Assembly: GCA_013400975.1 (NCBI GenBank)
Contig: WBMZ01005360.1
Location: 1-64,000, forward strand
Reading direction: 5' to 3'
Origin: Atrichornis clamosus
Taxonomy: Eukaryota > Chordata > Aves > Passeriformes > Menuridae
DNA: 64,000 nt
Numbering within the stretch: position 1 is the first letter of the stretch; each line of letters opens with the position of its first letter. Below, piece after piece: positions 1 to 12,400 of this stretch. The notes beneath the pieces were generated by a model. The model was not told where the DNA came from. It made no database searches and saw only the letters and a list, made by a program, of their open reading frames with translations. Made by a program: the position numbers and the translations under genes.

Positions 1-390
1 GCGGCGCGCGGGTCCCGCCGGGCATTGTGGGAGCGGACACGTCCACGCGCGCCGCAGCGCCCTCGCGTGTTGCGGCCGCGCCACTGCGGGGCGGGGCGGG
101 GCGGGGCCGCTCTGAGGGGACTCGGAGCGGTACCCGGTGCGGCCGCGGCCGGGTCTCGGTGTGTGCCGCTGTCAGCGCGGTCGAGCTTCAGCAGCTGCCT
201 TGGGGGCTGCGGGGCGGCCCCGCTGCCGCGCCTGAGTCGCTGTGTGCGAACAGCGCCAGAGGCGCACGGTGCCGGCCCTCCTGTGGCCCTGTCCCCGCAC
301 GCTGGGACGCGGCCGTGCCGGGCTCTGGAGTGTGCGTGTCCCACACCTCCCGAGCGGAGGCAGCCGACCCAGCGGCTCCCACAGCCCTGG
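1..390. promoter_or_regulatory. CpG island promoter, probably of the gene left of the window (SEC22A by synteny)
   Basis: This stretch is very rich in G+C and CpG, unlike anything else in the window. Four or more overlapping GGGGCGGGG units (positions about 88-106) are Sp1-type GC boxes, and GCATTGTGGGAG near position 23 resembles part of a core-promoter motif seen in housekeeping genes. In mammals SEC22A follows PDIA5 head to tail, so this is probably its promoter, with transcription leaving the window leftward. That gene name and direction are inference: no coding exon is identified here. The overlapping 163- and 124-codon plus-strand frames are expected by chance in such GC-rich DNA. Confidence 0.7.
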
Positions 391-399
391 CTGAGGCTT

Positions 400-785
400 A
401 ATTTATCTCAGAATAAATCATGTTGGAAAAGACCTCCAAGATCATCGAGTCCAACCTATGACCCAAAGCCACCAGGTCAACCAGACCATGGCACCGAGTG
501 CCACATCCAGTCTTAAAAACCTCAGGGGATGGTAACTCCTCCACCACCTCCCTGGGCAGTCCATTCTAATGTCCAGTCACCATTTCTGTGAATAAATTCC
601 TCCTGATGTCCAACCTGAATCTCCCCTGGCGCATCTTAAATCTGTGTCCTCTCGTCCTGTGCCCTGGGAGAAGAGGCTGACCCCGCCTGGCTCCAGCCTC
701 CTTTCGGGGAGTTGTAGCGAGCGATAAAGTCACCCCCGAGACTCCTCCAGGATAATGAGCCCCGTTGTCAGCACAGCTGAGGTTT
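400..785 (-). mobile_element. CR1 LINE 3' fragment, antisense on the plus strand
   Basis: On the plus strand the order is GTTGGAAAAGACCTCCAAGA, TCATCGAGTCCAACC, CCACCACCTCCCTGGGCAGT, AATAAATTCCTCCTGATGTC, then CTCGTCCTGTGCCCTGGGAG and GCGATAAAGTCACCCCCGAG. This is the full reverse complement of the avian CR1 3' region over nearly 400 bases, with the 3' terminus at the left. It is 5'-truncated and immediately borders the CpG island. Confidence 0.93.
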
Positions 786-3700
786 AGGAGTGAGGTTTAG
801 CTGTGCTCTTTGGGTTCTCCCGTGTTGTGACTTCTGACTGCAGCTGGCCGGTTTCCACCAGGTTTAATGGATCCCACAGCCGTCGGCATACGCCTGGCAC
901 TGTGTGAATAACCAGAGGTGTGTCTGGAGTTCTCTGCCGGGGCAGCGAGCGCGGCTGCCGGCGAGTGTGAGCTGGGATGGAGCAGCCACCAGGAAAAGTG
1001 CACTGAGATGAGACCAGCTGCTAGGCTAATCTCACTCATTTCCCAACCATTCAACTGGGCATGTTTTGACAATAAATGACAATACAAAAGTGAAAGTTTG
1101 CAAATCTCATTACTAACCCTAAAGTGAGCTTCCTATTTTAAAACTACTTTCTGTACTGATACAAGGATAATTTTTTCCCCATACCACTCCTCAACTTCAC
1201 GGTTTTTGTACCAAATCACACAGTTTTCGTCTGTTGGCTCAAATCTCAAATGAAAGCAGCTTATTTCCTCACTAACGCCTTTTAATTTCTCCTTCCATCT
1301 GTTACTTCTCCACTATCCAAGTGCTTGTAGCACTGCAGTGTTGGGATAGAAGTACCGCGTCACGCTCTGTACTCTCAGGCTCTGCTGAGCTCCACTCAGG
1401 AGCAAGGTGGTCGGGAGGATGGTGCTGGAACACACCAACACTCTCCAGCCTCAACTCTGCCTTCTCCAAGCAGCTTAAGCAATTCTAAGGGGACACCTGT
1501 GGCAACCCTGGATATCAGTGAGGCATCACCTCACTCCCTACCCCAGTGCTCCAGGTGTGATAAAATGATCTCTTGGATCTTAGAACCAGGAGTAAATTGC
1601 TGTTGCTGGAGATTAATTTCACCCTTTCAGCCTCCTGACGTTCTCCTCTGTGCTGCAAGCAAAGCTCAGCCAAGCTGAGGACTTGAGCTCTCTGTGTCAA
1701 AAGAGGCCACAGTAAGGGGTACAACATTAACTGTGGCTCTGGAGCTGAGTAACAGAGGGGAAACTGGTAAAAAGGGGAAAATTGGTTTTAGGCCAGACTC
1801 AAGACAGGGAAGTGGTGAAGCAAGGGATCAGAAGATGGGGCTGGCATGGAGATGTGGGAGAGGAAGGAAGGAGCAGGTGAGCAGAGGAGCCACAGCAGGA
1901 CAGGTCACCCTCAAGTGCTTGGTGAGGTAGTTTTTCTCTGAACATAAAAGCTCAAGGAAAAAATTATGTCCTGGAGACCCTTTCCTGAGCATCTTTCTCT
2001 CAGGGAGAGCTGGTTGCTGGGAGGAACAGCCAAGGATGTGCACCAGAACAAGTCTTGCTAAAGCCTCGTAAGGGATGGAAGGTCCGTGTGTTTGAATGCA
2101 CAGCTTGGCATCTCCAAGTCAGTATCTTGGCCTGTCAGGAAGAAACTCTTCCCAGTTGGGCTCCTGTAGAGCAGAGCACGGGAACATCTCAATCCTGACT
2201 GACTAGGCACAACTAAAGCACACGTTCAGAAGATTATACATTAATGTGAATAATTTCCAGAGAGTCCTTATCCTGTATAAACAGAGTGCACAGTATTACG
2301 AGCTGCTACACAGTTTAACAGCTTATGATAGCATCTATATAATGCAGAGAACTAGTGATTACTTAATTAGAGGCTGTCTAAAGGTTTGTGATAAGTGCAT
2401 ACGTGGGTAATTTTAATTTTTCTAGTTCTTCTGAACTGTTTATCTTTCAACCCTAAAATTCACTTAACCTTTTGTAAATGTTTTAAGGAAAAGAGATAAG
2501 CATTTTGCATTTACATAAACAGGACTTCAAGTATTGTGTATACATCTATTAGTTAAGACTTAGAGATTCCTAGGGGAAAAAAACATATTATTCTTTATTT
2601 TCAGGTGAACCTGGCTCCAAGAGGTTAAATAAATTGCACAAGGTCACTGAGAGAGATAGTGGCAGAGTCAGAAGTGGGGTTACAGCTCCAGCGCTCCCAG
2701 CTCTCACAGTGAACTTAAATCATATCTCTTATTCAAGAATTTGCATGGCTAACAAGCCAGCTACACTTTAAATAGCTTCTTTTTCTTGTCCCATTGACTC
2801 CCCTAAGACATGGAAGCAGTAAAACATTGTCTGGGGCACCGTGCAGTGAATGCATTAGCGAGAGCTGCAGCCAGAGATAAAACTGATCCATAAGAAGTAA
2901 ATCCAGTCAGTGCAAAGGGAAAACAAAGTGGAGGAATGTCAGTGTTTCAGAACGAGGAGAAGAGGTGAGGAGACAAAGAGGAGTAGGAGGCAGGTCTGGA
3001 CAGTGTCAAAGGTAGAAGAGAGAGCTGGATGGGAAGGACTGGTGACAAAGGAGTGCCCACGGTACCGAACCCCTCAGAAATGAGAGCAAGGTGCACCTCC
3101 ATGAGCACAGCAAAATAGTGCAGCCCTGCACTTGCTGAGTGTGTCGTCAGCCAGCTGAAGGCAAAGCCCAGCAGCGAATGCTCAGAGATGAGTTAGGACA
3201 GGATTTACCTCACCAAAGTTCAGTGATCTGGAAATTGCCCTCTGTGAAGAAGCTTTTTGTTGCTATTTCTCCTCAGTCACTGCAGGGAGCAGACATGTCC
3301 AGCTGCATTTATACACCTCTGGTTTAGATGACTAAAGGTAGGGAAGACAAACCTTTAGGCTCTGTCCACTGGATTTAAACATGACTTTTAAATCAGGTTT
3401 CCCCAAGGAAAAATATCCAACTTGAGGAGCTGGCAGTAGTTGTGCTCATCAGTGATGGAGTCACTGGAGCAACACAGAAGTAAAATTCTGAAAGGAAAAT
3501 TCCACTTTGGTTTTCTTTGCAGCAAATTAAACTGTGAAATATATCAGATTACTGATCCACTTTGTAACTGTTTTTACAGGGAAAATAAAAGCCTTCTCTG
3601 ATTTAGACTAATTAAATCCAAAGCCTTTCATCTTTGTTTTCTTTAAACTCAAAACTCTCTTCTGTTTACTAAACATATTTCTCATTCTGTTGCTCCTTAC

Positions 3701-5389
3701 CCTGTACCTTTTTTTTCTTATATCTCTCTTAAAGTTTGGTGCTTGAAGCTGCAGGTATTATTCAAGCTGGGGCTTTAGTTAAAAACCAGACTAGTAACCA
3801 TTAATATGCTTCCTGTTGCTTGGACAGTAATGCCAATTCCCATGAAAAAACTGGTATATTGAATCAGTGAATTCATGTTGAGTGCAGCCCGGCTTCTTCA
3901 CGAGTCCCTTACGCTCTGAATCAGGCACCTGAAATTGTGGCACTGGCTAAAAGCCCATGACTTTCTAACAATTTTGCACTCTAAAAAATTGCATCCGATT
4001 TTAGACATTTTAGAAAAACCTGTGTCCATAATCACAAGAGCTAGGATTATACTCACTAGAATGAACGGTTCTTGCTAACACAGCATCAGCAGAAGTGTGA
4101 GCAAGGTCATAAAAATCATCAGCAGAATATGCAGTTTATTTCCTTGCTTCTCTTTTTTAAAAGCCTCCTCTGCTGAGTCAGTCTTAAGGTCCTGTGCTGG
4201 GCCCAAGAGTTTCTTTCATGGAACACTAGTATTTAACTCTCAAGGGCTTTACGAGTCTGAAGCAACCTCGTAATGTCACAGGAGGTGTCTCACTGGTAAT
4301 AAATGCAGCTGTTAGAACAAAACACAGCGTTATCCCAATGGCTCTTGTTGCAGCAGGGCCCAGCATGATCTCCTGCATAAAGAACATCCTATTTCTGAAA
4401 AGTAATCTTCACACTGCATCTCAATTAGTTTGAAAAGCAACGTGTCGTTAATGTATTTTTATTTACAGGGCCATAAGCATTATGGGCTTATGGAAATAAT
4501 ACAAGTGAGCTTTCCTGATGATCATGTCCCAGGCCATTCCAACAGTGATGGGCTCTCTTTGGGGCTTTTCTGCTTACTTTATTCCCTCTCTGGTAGAAGC
4601 AGCTGATCTGGAAAGCCACATGAATATACTCCTAGTACACATAATCCCTTTAGTTCCCTGCATGACTGTAATTGAACACATTGGCAGACTTTGTTTGTAT
4701 TTAAATATTTTCATAGAAGGGAAAGTCATTCCAAGCTGATCACTTCATGAGGCCAAAAATTTCATTAGGAGCCATTTGAACAATTACAATAAGTAAGAAA
4801 ATCATTATTTGTTAGTACAGTTGCGCCATAAATACTGTAATTTATATTAAAAGAACTCTTGGTCTCTAGTGAAATTTGTCTTTGTTTATGATAATCACCA
4901 TAACAAATTTATTGACTAAGAAAGAAAACACATATGGCTTTGTAATCCACAGTTAGGTTTTCTATTTGAAATTTAATGCAGAAGGATAGAAAGGTTTCTT
5001 AGGACTGAAGGGATTATAGATACTGTAATATTGAACAAGATTATAAAATGGAGGTGGTGGCTCACTGTAATAGAAACCCTCTAAGACATAGGATGGGCAG
5101 GACTTTCTGGGTTATCAAATCCAGTCCCCAGGTAGTGCAGGCAGCTGGATCACACAGCCCATTCAGTGCATTTTGTGAGCTTCATGCTAAAACTAGGAAT
5201 GTTTCCGTCCCTGTAACTTTTATCCCATCACTATGCAGGTGGATAAAGAACACCTAATTGATAGTTTAAATTATTCACGGTCAGTTTACACCCACTTGCT
5301 CATAGGCTGAGATAGCCTACCTTTAATATTCCCCCTACCTGATGTATTTACAGCAAGCAATCAAACCACATCTCAGTCTTCAGCTGCTG
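786..5389. other. Intergenic stretch without a supported gene
   Basis: This is mostly AT-rich unique sequence. The only repeat I can name is a weak MIR-like fossil at 2615-2705. Open frames are all under 100 codons, overlap each other on both strands and resemble no known protein. Confidence 0.7.
2615..2705 (-). mobile_element. Ancient MIR-like SINE fossil
   Basis: AAGAGGTTAAATAAATTGCA, then CAAGGTCACTGAGAG, then GTGGCAGAGTCAGAAGTGGG with TTACAGCTCC matches the reverse complement of the MIR core in the right order. It is diverged, as expected for an amniote-age copy in a bird. Confidence 0.6.
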
Positions 5390-6310
5390 GGCTAAACAAG
5401 CCTCTTATGCACACTGTCCCTTCATGAGAGGTTCTTCAGTCCCCTCCTCACCTTCGCAGCCCTTTTCTGTACCCATTTTGTTAAGAATCCAGCTTTCCTT
5501 AACACGATCAGAACAACGCACGTTATTCCAAACAAGATCTTATTGGGGTCTTATTCAAGGATGTTCGTTCTTCCCTTGCTTTTCTAGAAATGTCTCTCAT
5601 TACATTTTAGAGCTTTAGTTGCCTTTTCCATGCCCACGCTGCACTGGGGCAACTTGTTAGAAATCTCTCTGTGTCATTGCAGGTTTTCCTGAAGAATTTT
5701 ATCTGCTGCTACCTTTCTTACTACTTCTGTGGCCTCACTCTTCAAGGATATTCAGCTCTTGCTATGTGATTTTCTGAACTTTCTCTACACTGATGATACC
5801 TCCTAAGTTGGTGATTCAATGTATTTTTGTGATCAGACACCTCTGTTTTCCAAATGGGTCACTGACAAAAATAATAATGATCAGTCTTAAGACTTACTTT
5901 TTAGGAGCTCTGAATAATTCCCTTTTAATACAGTTCAACTTCTCATCTTCCAATACCATGTATGCCTTGCAGTTCCTCTATAAATCTCAGACTTCTCCAT
6001 GTAGGAGACATAAATTTATACAGGGCTCCTCATTGGCTATTTTGTTGAAGTCCAGACAGCCAGATTCCCCTTCTTTGTCTAGCTAATGAATTACTCTGTT
6101 GAAGAAAGCTATCGAATTAATTTGATATTATCTAGCCTTGGTAAATGCCAATTCCATTTTATTCTGTTTTCCAGTGACTGTCATGACTTTTATAATTCTC
6201 TCCTCCCACATTCTGTCCTAAAGTCTGACATAAAATATTGCTGCATACAAAACAAAATGTATTGTGCCTTTTCAGTGAAATCCATGTTTTATTTGCCTTT
6301 GGCATAGGTT
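5390..6310 (-). mobile_element. Ancient CR1/L3-like LINE fossil, antisense on the plus strand
   Basis: The plus strand shows in order pieces I recognise from the reverse complement of old amniote CR1/L3 elements: CGCAGCCCTTTTCTGTACCC, then ATTCCAAACAAGATCTTATT, then GGCTATTTTGTTGAAGTCCA, then AAGAAAGCTATCGAATTAAT, then ATTCTGTCCTAAAGTCTGAC. These fall in the 3' part of the element, including the end of the reverse transcriptase region. The reading frame is broken throughout, so it is inert. It is much more diverged than the other CR1 copies in this window. Both ends are approximate. Confidence 0.65.
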
Positions 6311-6789
6311 AGTTATTTACATCAATATATAATTTTGACTAGCAGGTAGGGTTGAGCAGCAGTTATAGATGTATTGGCTGACTCTGCATATTCACAGCAG
6401 AAATGTATATGTATCCTTTTTTTATTCTAAATTGTGCTAGTATCACTTTTTAAAAGGATTGGAATACAAATTCAGCAGGCTGGTCCAACTGAGACACAGC
6501 CCCACACACAACAGGGTCTTTTCCTGAACAGCTTTATATTCACCCAGACAACATGTATGGTGACTTGACTTGTATGGTGATCACAAGCATTGGGCATGGA
6601 AGAAATACAGGTTTTGAAGAAACAGAGAAGACTTGGGCAGGATTTGGCTGAGAGGTGCTGGATAATTGTTTCAGATAGAGATAAATTACACATAGTGTTG
6701 TCTTCTTTGTGCTTAATTTTAATTATGTTGTGGGCAGTACACAAATTGAAAGAAGAGCTAGTAAGAAACTAAATCAAGACTAGAATTTC

Positions 6790-7040
6790 AAGTCCACCGC
6801 TGACCCACAGACTTTGTGTGTCCTTGGGCAAAATGCTTTGTTATTTTTCTTTTTCGTCTCACTGCCTCATCTGTAAAACAGAGATAACACTACTTCTTTT
6901 TTCCCAACCTGACTATTTACATAATAAAAGCCTTTCCATGCATGACAGACTCTTATGTATTTGTACAGCATCTAGAATAATGAGGACCTGGATCTTGGGA
7001 CTACAATACAAACAATACACAACAATTAAGATTATACATC
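6790..7040 (+). mobile_element. Ancient MIR/CORE-SINE-like fossil, plus strand
   Basis: The plus strand shows TGTGTCCTTGGGCAAAATGC, then CTGCCTCATCTGTAAAACAG with AGATAACACTACTTC, and later TGTACAGCATCTAGAATAAT with GAGGACCTGGATCTTGGGAC and CTACAATACAAACAAT. The first half is the MIR/CORE-SINE core. The second half resembles the tail seen in sauropsid SINE families (CAGCACCTAGCACAATGGGG type). The linked order over about 250 bases supports one old insertion. Confidence 0.6.
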
Positions 7041-9467
7041 CATCCAAAATATACCTAATGCACCTAATACTGCAGTACCTTGCCAGAGAGACATGACTTT
7101 ATTCCACGGTGAACTCTGTTTCTTTCATTTCTGCAGTTTCTCCTTTTGTGCTGCTCTTTTACCTAAGAAAAGCTTTAGCAGAGAGGTGAGTTTTAGGAGT
7201 CAGGAGTCCTGTGACAATCCTTTTATGGTCTCCTGCAGGTGGAAGACGGAAGACGTGGTGGACCCCAAAGTCCAAAGGGACTTGAGTGGAGCTGGGCAGC
7301 AGCTGCATTTTTGTAGCAGCTCTTCTGTGCCCCATTCACCTCCCGCTGGATCAGGGAAGGGCTGCCTTGAAGGATGCTTTTCCCTCTGTGGAAAGGGAAG
7401 AGCCTCTCATCCATATTGTCCCTGGGGAGGACTGAGTACCCACTACAGTTCAGCCCCAACACAGAGATGTCCTTTCCCTCTTGGTAAGCAGGCCGTACAC
7501 CCTTGGAGAGGTTTCAGTACATTCTGGGGATGCATTTGGAAATGTTGGACCTGATCATTCTGTTCCATGCTTGCAGGGTGGGGTACAGCAATAACCTTTC
7601 CCTCATCAGCAACCTGGACGCTACAGGATCAGAGATCCGTTGCTGTGCTGCACATTTTCCTAGGAAATGTTCTCTGAAGAGTTTATGCTCAGCTTGGAGA
7701 AAGACAGCTTCCCACGCCAGAACTCGTGGGAAGTGGCAAGCTTTTCCCCCCCAACCTGTACGTCCAGAGGATAATGCCAGAATAGTGCTGGAGGTCAAGC
7801 TGGGTCCATGCTGTGATTTCCCTGCATGCTCAGAGAAAATCAAACGGAGGGTGCTTGGCTGTCCTGAGCTGGGGCGTCCAGGCGCTGAGGCTGGGCTGGC
7901 TCTGCAGCCGCTTGGCGTGGAGAAGAGGAGAAACATGCATAAATTAAGGGCTCTTAAGGCCAGTTTCCTTCTGTGGTCCCAGAATAGCTGGCCGAGGGCA
8001 CTTGCATTGCAGCAGCAGACCAGCCCCTCCCCACTGACAGGTGACGGTGTTTTAGTGCTTCCCTTGTGCTGGCAGATACACCATGGCATTAATTTCAGTG
8101 TGCAGCACTGCTCCGGCTAAAAACCATGGACATTAAAAAAAACTAGTTTCATCCCCCCCTCCTTTTCTTCACAAGTTTTTTACATGCAAAAAAGAACAAG
8201 AGAAGTGATGGTAACTGGATTATTAATAATGCATAGTTGTAACTGATTAGTTTGGTTTCCTGTCCTGTGCAAGGAAGATTGCATTGTGCTGTGGCTACTG
8301 TTGTTTTATGGGAACTGAGGCTGGATACCAGGTGTCTATTACAAATGTTGGGCACCAAATTAAACACCCACACATACTGAAAGGATCAGCAACATGACAG
8401 GAAGAATTATGCATTTTGCTAGCAGTAAAATGACAAAGCAGAGGAGTGACAAATGCTCTAGATAAATCCAGAGCTCCAATTTAATGCATGGGATAAGGAC
8501 CTCTTTTTCCAAATAAAAACTCCCAAGTCTTGCAGTTTCTTAGTTCTCCGTAATTTAGCTGTGCACATATTTGGCATTTAGAGTGTGACGGATTTACACA
8601 TTTGCTATCAAATGAGCTGCAAGAGCTAATCAGCTCGCGCAGAATTGCACATATTAATGAAGAAGGCTCTTCTGCATGCCTGCGATGTAGACACCCACTT
8701 AACTGGGGCACCAGAGACTAATTTGAAAAGATTTTGTTCACGTAGCTCTTTTCCTATGATGAATGCTTGCAGGGAATCATGCTGTAGACAGGGAGCAAGC
8801 AGTATCTGCAAAATCTGGCTAAATGGTTCTCATTACTGAGTGATGGAAGAGCAATAGGAAAGATAATTTATTAGTGGTTCAAAGCTAATGAGAATAATTA
8901 GCACTATGATGCTTTCTAAGCAAACACAGAGTAACTGTTCCTTAAGTAACACTGTCTCCCTGCAGGAGTGGTGAGTGCTCTGGGCAGGAGGACAGGACTT
9001 CCAGGGGCAGGAATCTTAAAAATCAAGGACTAGGTCGGGCAGCTGTGTGGAAACACCCAGACATCCTAATTAGGGGCCTGCATTAGAGCTGTGGTTTCCT
9101 AATTTTTGGGAAAACAGACCTTCTTTCTTTCTATCTCATAAACAGCTACACTGGGCTGGTGAACAGAATATACACTTAACTCCTTGGAAACCAGAGGTTG
9201 GAAGTTGCTGCCTTAGATAGTGAGATTTTTTTGCAATATTGCATCACACAGTGCCTTCAAAAACCTTGGCAAAAACCAAGCCAGTCGAGGGTGTTTTGCA
9301 GGGAGTATTTCAGCAGCACTAGTCAGTCCCCAGGAATCCTGGCTGCCAGCAGAAAAAATGGCATTTGGAGTAATTTCCTTTGTAGACACCCAGGTACCCT
9401 CCTTCCTCACTCTGTAAATAAAAGCAGGATGGGCAGAGAAAACATAGCATCTTCTCATGACCAGTCA

Positions 9468-9484
9468 AAAAAAAAAAAAAAAAA
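9468..9484. repeat. Poly(A) run
   Basis: A run of about 17 A. No retroelement body is recognisable to its left. Confidence 0.85.
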
Positions 9485-12400
9485 GGGAAAAATTCTGGTT
9501 TCCAATCAGTTCCAGCACAGAGCAGTTATGTACACAACCGGATTAGCCAAAGGGCTGCACTCCCGTGGCTCCAGCAGAGCCATGGAACACTCAGGGATGC
9601 TGGGCTGCCAAAGGCAAAGGAAATGCCAGCGTTTGGCTACAATGCTCAACACCTGCTGATAAAAGCTGACTTCCCCCCGCCTCAGTTTTCAGAATTTACT
9701 CCTGCAATCCCAGTGTTCCATTACAGACCAAATCCCGCTAAAGTAAGCTATTAAATTAAAATGAGGTGCACGTGGGCAGCAGTCCCCACTCCCCCGAGTG
9801 TCGTTGGGAGCAAATAGCTTGTTTCATAGTTTGTAAAATGCGATTGGCAGGGGTTCAGTGTTATTCTAGGAAACCCATGTAGGCAACATTTCTTTCCTGT
9901 AGTAGAGCACTATCATGAATATGGAAAGTGATTTTGCTTTTTATTTTTTAAAAGGCAAACAGACAAAACATCTATAGGCTATGTTGCCAGGTCTTGACTT
10001 TTCTTTTGAAAAGCAGTTTGCTTCTAAAATCAAAATCACCCATGAAGCAATTCCATCTAAAACAAGACTCTGTCTGAACCATTCTCTTAGAGCTTACTCA
10101 TGATGGGAGTTTTATCTGCTTTTTTACTCCCAAATTAAATGTTGTAAGAACATAGACCTTACCTCTCTAATCTTTTTTCACCATTAATATCAATCTATCT
10201 TTGTGAGTGACTATTGAAAGAATTTTAATTTAGCAAAATTTGGGTACTTAATTTGGTCTGAGTGGGAGTTTAGTAAAATTCCCAAGGCTGTTTCACCCAA
10301 CTGCAACTATTTAGGAGGGGCTTGTGGCTGTCAGATCCAAAACGCAATTTTACCGGGGGAGGAAAGAGGAAATACGGATCTGCTAGGCTGCTTTTCTTGA
10401 TTCAGATTAGAGAGCAGCTCTTTTCCAGTCTCTCTTGCAGGAGTTGCTCTAGTTTGAACAAGTAAGGGCGTAGTTATTGGGTCAGAAATGGATGGATTAC
10501 AACAGAGCCAAATCATCCTCTGGGGTTGCAGGGGCTGGGATTTAAGCTTATGCTTGTCTTGGGTAGCCAACCTGTGTTTCCCATATCCCAGAGCATTCAC
10601 TCTCCTGGGAACTTGTCCTTTTCCCTCCTTTTAATGACTGAAACAAATCCAACATCTCAGGCTCTTTCATTAGATGGGAAAACCATTTCCTATCCAGCTG
10701 CTTCTGGTCTGCACAAAACACTCGGTCCTGCTGCCCCTCGTCTCTTGGTCCAACCACACAGCAGGACTAACACAGCCCTGTGGGCTGTTTACATCTTGTT
10801 TAAGCCAACACTGAGGAACAAAGTGATGCACAACCCTTGCTCAGCCTCTCTGCCGTGCACACGTTTTACCCTTCCTCGACAAGGTTTAATCTCCTTAGGG
10901 TTAACTATGTAGCGGATGCCCAAGACCTTTGAATCACACCTTAAAAAGACTGAAAGACCAAACCCATAATTGCAAGAGCAGAATCTCTGATTCACTGCAA
11001 ACCATTTGTTATCAGCAATTAAGTTTCTTGCTGATAAATGATTCATGACTTGAAAGCCCAGATTACTCACTTTTAACCATGGCAGAAATTCCTGTGTGAT
11101 TATGAACGCCTGGACTACACATCTACTGCGACAGGCTGGAAAGTCTGAGTATGTGAAATGACCACCATTTAATTACAGAAAATAACGAGTTCTTACATAT
11201 ATGACACTTTTCATTCACAGTTTGTAGAAAATAATAAAGTATTTCAATTTCAGCTCGACTGATGCAAATATAAACTGACTTCACTAGCAAATATAAACAC
11301 CAACTTTTGCTTTACTGGAGGCAACAGAATTACAACACAGTGACTGATATGCAGACCTGGTCGATTAATTAACAAGACTTGGAAGCAAAGCTCCGAGCTC
11401 CTGGTACACTCTAGTTCACAGTAACTAAGGCTTTTGTGAGCCATTTGATGTAATCATTTATGGTGTTCAAAACTGTATTTTCAAAAACCATTCAGACCAT
11501 AAACCAGATGAGTCATGACCCTGTAACAGAAGGTAAATTATTCTCAAATATTTTATATTTGCGCATTAACACATGATTAGCCAAGAAAAAATGAATGCCC
11601 AAGTGTAAGAAGTAACTGACAAAAGACTGAAGGGAAAAATGAGAATCCTTAATTTTATTATGGTGTAACCAGCTGTAAGGAATTACGGGTCTGAAGCACA
11701 GTGTGCAATTGTCTTATCCTAAACATTTGCTAAAGCCTATAATTCAGAATGATCCTGACTAGTGAAGTCACCACTGGCAAGCTATCATTTTTTTCTTTCT
11801 TATTTTTGAAGAAGTCTACATTTCTCACTAATTAGCACAAACACATGCTCAGCCTATGCACAGAAATGCTCAACATTTTCTGGAGGCTGTATTTCGCTAG
11901 TGCCAGCTGGTTTGACTCTGAGATCAAAAAAGATGCAAGTTCTGGACTGATCATACTTGATAGTCTGCTGGTAAGCAAAACAATTCCTGTTTGAGATCAA
12001 GTGGCATCAATATGTATTGTTTCCTAGGTGCAGGGCAGAATGGCTGCTTAGGTGAGGACAGCTTGAAATAAAGAATTACCAAGATCTTCTGCAGAAGTGC
12101 CATACACAACATGAAGTAACTGTGCTAACTGAAAAAAACCCAGAGTAAGAGATTTAATAAATTAAGCTACTTTTGCATTATGATATTACCAAACAGGTGA
12201 TTTTTTGAGTGAAGAGACTCATCACGTACCTAATGAGATACTTGGCACAGCTCCATGGCCATTCCAATTATGTCACGGTTAACAAGCTGGCCACCATACA
12301 AGGCCAATCAGGCTACCCGTATTCCACAATGCTCACTAATGGCTTCAGCAGCTTAATGGGTGCCAAACATACAGTGCCATTAATTAGGCAAGAGAGAGAA

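Noticed and set aside
25..516. 163- and 124-codon overlapping plus-strand frames in the CpG island
   Set aside because: Low stop frequency is expected in GC-rich DNA. The longer frame runs into the CR1 element, and the residue content (Ala, Arg, Pro, Gly) is typical of non-coding CpG islands.
7503..8120. 205-codon plus-strand frame with a 191-codon minus-strand frame over the same bases
   Set aside because: There is no recognisable domain, composition is biased by a GC-richer patch, and open frames occur on both strands together. No splice or promoter context supports it.
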